The notes under the pieces are model-generated. The model was not told where the DNA came from, searched no databases, and saw only the letters and a list, made by a program, of their open reading frames with translations. Source: Temnopleurus reevesii (Eukaryota; Echinodermata; Echinoidea; Temnopleuroida; Temnopleuridae). Taken from it: DNA of 11,739 nucleotides. A program made the position numbers and the translations under genes. The stretch spans positions 8,370 through 20,108 of the forward strand of contig BQKZ01001118.1 in NCBI GenBank assembly GCA_036244855.1, written 5' to 3'. Positions within the stretch are counted from its first letter, which is position 1. The number at the start of each line of letters is the position of its first letter. Positions 8,132 through 11,739 of this stretch are shown here, one piece after another.

Positions 8132-8555
8132 CTGGATAAACACGAAGAAGAATAGTACAAGATGTTCAATACAAATACAAGGATAATTACACGAGAAATA
8201 GTGATTATTTACACTCTTAAAACGATCTAGTTAAGAATGACTAAACAAGGAAACAGCTTGGAGCGAACTGGTGAACTAGGCATTATTTTACTAATTTCAA
8301 GTCAGAAATAACGGAAACTCAGTCAACATGGCCAAATTCAAAGGAAAATAAAAAAGAATTATAGTCAAATTTGTCTACAATAGTTGGCTCCCTAGTTTGT
8401 TCTAAAAGCGTACCCCCACTTTTTTGTTACCATTTTCATTTGAATTATTTTGTAAACAAAGTTCTTTTACTAAGTAAATGGAAATCAATTTAAAACGTCA
8501 TTCAATGACGAATAGCTAAATAAAACATAAACAAGTGAATAAGGAGGTAGAAATG
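8132..8555. other. AT-rich non-coding stretch, probable intron
   Basis: No upstream exon in the matching phase was recognised. The only clear local feature is a perfect 15-base palindrome, CGTCATT-C-AATGACG (8496-8510), made of two opposed CGTCA half-sites like those bound by CREB/ATF factors. With no promoter in view, this is only a motif match. Confidence 0.45.
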
Positions 8556-8820
8556 AAAAGTCACTAATACTCTTTGCTGGAACTTTTCAAATGAAGGCTA
8601 TTCTTTACGTTCTTCGAACTCAATACTCAATTTTGCTTCGAATCATTTGCGACGAAACCCTTCAATTTGTTAAAAATAGTATTCTTTAGACTGGTTTAGA
8701 TACTGTTAAAACTTCTAAACTTGTTCACTGGATCGATATGTCTGCTATCAGTACACAAGCGGCTAATTTCTTTGTCAAGAGCGGGACCCATTCGAACAAT
8801 TGACTAAATCAAGGTGCTAT
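8556..8820 (+). repeat. Tandem duplication, unit 1
   Basis: This is the left copy of an imperfect direct repeat. It shares with unit 2 a start, AAAGTCACTAAT then CTCTTTG, and a middle part around TTCGAACTCAA. Its right third (8712-8820) is highly similar, running from CTTCTAAACTTGTT to GACTAAATCAA and GTGCTA with only a few substitutions. The offset is 286 bp at the left end and 326 bp at the right, so unit 2 carries about 40 extra bases between them. No open frame is conserved, terminal inverted repeats are absent, and the function is unknown. Confidence 0.8.
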
Positions 8821-8841
8821 AACGAAAATCTAAACAAAATA

Positions 8842-9146
8842 TAAAGTCACTAATGCTCTTTGTTGTTACTTTTCAATACATAAATTTAATTATTGTTTCT
8901 ATACTTTCGAACTCAAAAGTCATTAAATTCAATTCTACAATATTTGATTTTGCATCAAATCATCCTGTTTCCAAAGAAACCCTTACAATGTTTGTAAACA
9001 TTTTTAGTCTGATTGAAATAAATAACAATTGTTTGATCTTCTAAACTTGTTTACTGGATCAATATGTCTGCTATCAGTACACAAGCGGCTAATTTCTTTG
9101 TCGAGAGCGGGATCCATTAGAACAATTGACTAAATCAAAGTGCTAC
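8842..9146 (+). repeat. Tandem duplication, unit 2
   Basis: This is the right copy of the duplication. The last 109 bases (9038-9146) are nearly identical to 8712-8820, including GGCTAATTTCTTTGTC and AACAATTGACTAAATCAA. The earlier part is much more diverged and longer. The uneven divergence suggests either local constraint or gene conversion over the right third. A 63-codon ATG frame begins at 8853, but unit 1 does not preserve it, so it is not called. Confidence 0.8.
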
Positions 9147-10310
9147 ACATACACCATTAAAGTCATTAATCAAAGGGCATTTAAGAGAGGGTTCATTTAT
9201 CCAGACTGGAAACTCGAGATCAATGTTTATCGATTAGCGGTGGTATGTTGTTATTTCCAATTGGGAAATTGCAATTAGTGTGATGCATGGTGAGATGACA
9301 ACGTGTCTGGCTTTGGTTTGCTATAAAAAAAAGTCACATGAAGTGATTTATCGATCGGAAAGTACATAAAATAATGTTAACATAAATGATAAAGTTATTC
9401 ATTAGAATGAAATTGATTTCTGTTGATTGGTCATTGAAGTATATTCGCTCAAAATATTTTCATTTTGTTGTAAACAATGCTTAAATTAGCCATCAACCGT
9501 CTTCCTCTCTTTCTCTCACATCACTTCTTTCGCTATTTATCTGTTATTTCCCTTCAACTAATATAATGCACTATTCATGCTCGTAAGTATACCAGGATTT
9601 ATTTTACTATGAAAATTGACGGAAAACAGTCTTAGCAGTGCTTAGTGCCATATCATATTATCATTTTTTCTAATATTCACTGGCTAAACGCCGGGCAAAT
9701 ATCGGACAAATGTTAATTGGGTATCATAAAGTCTCACACCAACTTAAATCTTCATATCATGCATCCAGAATCACGGAATCAACGATCAAAATCATCATCG
9801 GAAGACGAGCAGAGACTAAGTGCAAAACCATTCACGTACAAAAAAATAAAAAATAAAAATGGTTACAAAAAACATTCATCCATATCAATCTGATAATCAT
9901 CCTTCATTTCCATTAACGTTTTTTTTTTCTGTTGGTGTATTGGTTATTTAGGCCCACTAATTAACTAATAATTTTATCCCTTCATTGTATTTTTCTATTG
10001 AAAATGCATGTTAACAAAGAAATAAGTACAATTATATTAACGAATCATGACTTTACGACTTACCTATTCAATAAAAATTATTCACAAAAATATCATCCAA
10101 ATATTGATACAAACACAACACAATCAAATGAAAATTATATTCTCAATGAAACTCCGTATGTATAAAATTCCAAAGATAGCCGTCGAGCGAGAAAGGTGAA
10201 AGTCTTATCTTTCGCGGTCAAAAAGCGCGCTTCAATAGATTGCTGAGGTCCGTAAATATCTGTATCTGATCGGAACACTAGAAGGTATGCTTCTGTTTCG
10301 CAGACGAAGT
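9147..10310. other. AT-rich non-coding stretch
   Basis: No gene or RNA was recognised. It contains short A-rich runs (9840-9860) and a T run near 9920-9929. A CCAATTGGGAAATTGCAATTA cluster of homeodomain-like AATT/ATTA cores lies at 9258-9278. A GTAAGT on each strand (9582 plus, 10058-10063 minus) has no coding sequence next to it. From about 10180 the GC content rises. Confidence 0.5.
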
Positions 10311-10316
10311 ATCTTC

Positions 10317-10373
10317 TTATACTATACTACGTATACGACGGTATAGGCGATATTATACCACGGTATAGTGAAT
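10317..10373. repeat. Cluster of TATAC-type dyads
   Basis: Within about 55 bases the strings TTATACTATACTACGTATAC, GGTATAGG, TTATACC and GGTATAGTG occur, giving several short overlapping inverted pairs such as GGTATA/TATACC and ACTATAC/GTATAGT. The next 60 bases are GC-rich (CTGCACCCGCAG, GTGCGCAGTCGCGG). The patch contrasts with its AT-rich flanks. It might be a structured or protein-binding site, but no known element matches. Confidence 0.35.
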
Positions 10374-10542
10374 AGTATCTGCACCCGCAGTTGTGCGCAG
10401 TCGCGGTGCTCGAACAAGTAATTATATTTTGACTTATCCAATATCCGGCACCGTTTATAGCAGCGGTAGGTAGAGTGGGTGGTTTGAGTTTGTCTGTGAC
10501 AGGGGATGAGGTAAGCAGCAGATAAGATTATAATGACAACTG

Positions 10543-10566
10543 AAAACAAACAAACAAACAAACAAA
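10543..10566 (+). repeat. (AAAC)n microsatellite
   Basis: About five to six AAAC units run without interruption. On the minus strand this TTTG repeat produces the CLFVCLF start of an 84-codon frame that mimics a signal peptide. Confidence 0.9.
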
Positions 10567-11590
10567 GATTTTTCAAGATCCATAGCTCATGAGCCTTATC
10601 TATGATTTATTAATTCATCTCCTTCTTTATGAAAATAAGATTACATTGGGAATAAACAATTTTTAGTCCATCGTTTACACCAATAACACTTAAAATTTAG
10701 TTGTTCATTATTTTATTTTTCTCGAATGTCTTCTTTGTTGGATTGCCAAAATATACAAAATTCAATTATCATTAGATGATTTAAGTTAAAAATTTCATAT
10801 GAAAAAAATTCTAATGAATTTTAATCTTATATAATATTATAGATTCGGTAAATATGACTATTACACTTGAAATCTAACTTTAAAATGTGTGGTTAGCACT
10901 GTACGTTTCATTTAAAAACAGAGTAACATTATAAATGCGGACCTCGTTTTCTAAAAGAGTATACAACTCGGGAGCAAAAAAAAAAAACCCGACTTTACCG
11001 TTTGATGTTTTTTATTTTGTTCTTATGTTTGCTTGTTTGTTCTTATTCACTTTTTATGTTGAGTTCATTTTTATCGTACGTAAAGTTTGAAGAAAAAACA
11101 AATCTTATTTGAAAATGGAGATCTGTGTGGACCAATTCCACATTTGCCATTGTCGAGCTACGATTTCTTTTGAAATGCTTGGTATTAATCCAAATTTGTA
11201 TCACATGAATGTGGCACTCCACTTACGTATGCAATTAATATATATATTAGCAATGAAACATTATTGAAATTGTAAAAATCATAAACTGATAAAATTGTTG
11301 GGAAAATAGAGCGCAACAGTTATTTTTTACTTTTTAAATACCTATAACACATTTAATTTTACTTCTGTCATGGAATATTACTTTCACATCAAGATGGCTA
11401 CTGGATCACATTTTCTTTCATATTGAATCTTAAATCTGTTTTCAATTGATATGATCTATATTTAGCAGAATGGTCATGCAATCTAAGCGCTGGTATCATT
11501 TCTCGGATAAGCGATGACAAAGCACAGATCAATATGAATTATTGACATGAAACACGCTAAGATACGATTGCACGCTGGTCAACTGGGAAT
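10567..11590. other. AT-rich non-coding stretch
   Basis: No gene, RNA or repeat family was recognised. There is a 12-base A run at 10976-10987 followed by CCCGAC, and a TATATATATA run near 11239-11247. No exon with domain-like content was found on either strand. Confidence 0.5.
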
Positions 11591-11739
11591 ACATGAGGGA
11601 GAATGGGCAGAGGAAGAGGTAGAGAGGGAGAGGGATGGAGAGAAGGTAATACATGTAAAACGGAGAGAGGAGATGGAGAGAGAAAGAGAGGAAAGGAGAG
11701 GGAGAGAGAGAGAGAGAGAAGGGGGGAGAGAGAAAGGGG
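11591..11739 (+). repeat. GA-rich homopurine microsatellite, runs off the window
   Basis: The plus strand is almost wholly purine: irregular GAGAGG, GGAGAGAG and (GA)n units, broken by a pyrimidine-containing piece around 11648-11660. A perfect (GA)n run lies near 11700-11718. Long homopurine mirror-like tracts can adopt triplex (H-DNA) structures and are prone to length variation. The repeat continues to the last base, so its full length is unknown. Confidence 0.9.

Noticed and set aside
7918..8169. 83-codon minus-strand frame over the FN3 exons
   Set aside because: It starts at TTG and reads the FN3 exon in the wrong frame; the spliced exon at 8025-8131 is the real signal.
10322..10576. 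84-codon minus-strand frame with a signal-peptide-like start
   Set aside because: The start codon is TTG and the hydrophobic start comes from the TTTG microsatellite, so the resemblance is an artefact of the repeat.
1..11739. CRISPR array, operon, prokaryotic gene cluster or viral gene
   Set aside because: There are no regularly spaced repeats, no closely packed long frames and no viral protein motifs; the splice sites and MITEs indicate eukaryotic DNA.

Overview
This is an AT-rich eukaryotic window with no complete protein-coding gene. It looks like intron or intergenic DNA of a marine invertebrate. The support is the pairing of short metazoan-type exons (a fibronectin type III half-domain with good splice sites and a phase-1 entry, and a CUB-like exon remnant) with several foldback or MITE-type elements, one of them a TTAA-flanked element, plus GA, AAAC and ATT microsatellites. 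An echinoderm, particularly a sea urchin, is my best guess; a mollusc or another marine deuterostome cannot be excluded. Most of the longer open frames do not begin with ATG and read as chance frames in AT-rich DNA.

Layout. 1-1760 is AT-rich with no supported gene. 1761-1978 is a foldback element with 14-bp perfect terminal repeats. 2162-2955 is a second member of the same family, split by a 459-bp insertion at 2473-2931 that is flanked by ACGTT on both sides. 3667-3785 is a small hairpin element. 3786-4985 holds nothing recognised. 4986-5117 carries a homopurine run followed by a 34-codon frame with a strong Kozak start, not supported as a gene. 5733-5792 holds two opposed ETS-type sites inside a 9-bp inverted repeat.

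6397-6917 on the minus strand is a probable CUB-domain exon remnant. It is broken by a stop codon and by a 376-bp TTAA-flanked MITE inserted exactly at that stop. 7845-7946 and 8025-8131, also minus strand, are a tandem pair of FN3 half-domain exons; the upstream-in-transcript copy is intact and the other is frameshifted and has lost its acceptor. 8556-9146 is a diverged tandem duplication of about 0.3 kb with no coding capacity. The remainder is AT-rich, with a patch of TATAC-type dyads near 10317-10373, an AAAC microsatellite, and a long GA-rich homopurine tract running off the right end.

How the parts relate. The FN3 and CUB-like pieces lie on the same strand within 2 kb and both end at consensus GTAAG donors. 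They could belong to one large minus-strand gene for a modular extracellular or adhesion protein, with this window being mostly introns, but no connecting exon was found, so this is inference. The CUB piece and one FN3 copy look dead. Only the 8025-8131 exon looks usable.
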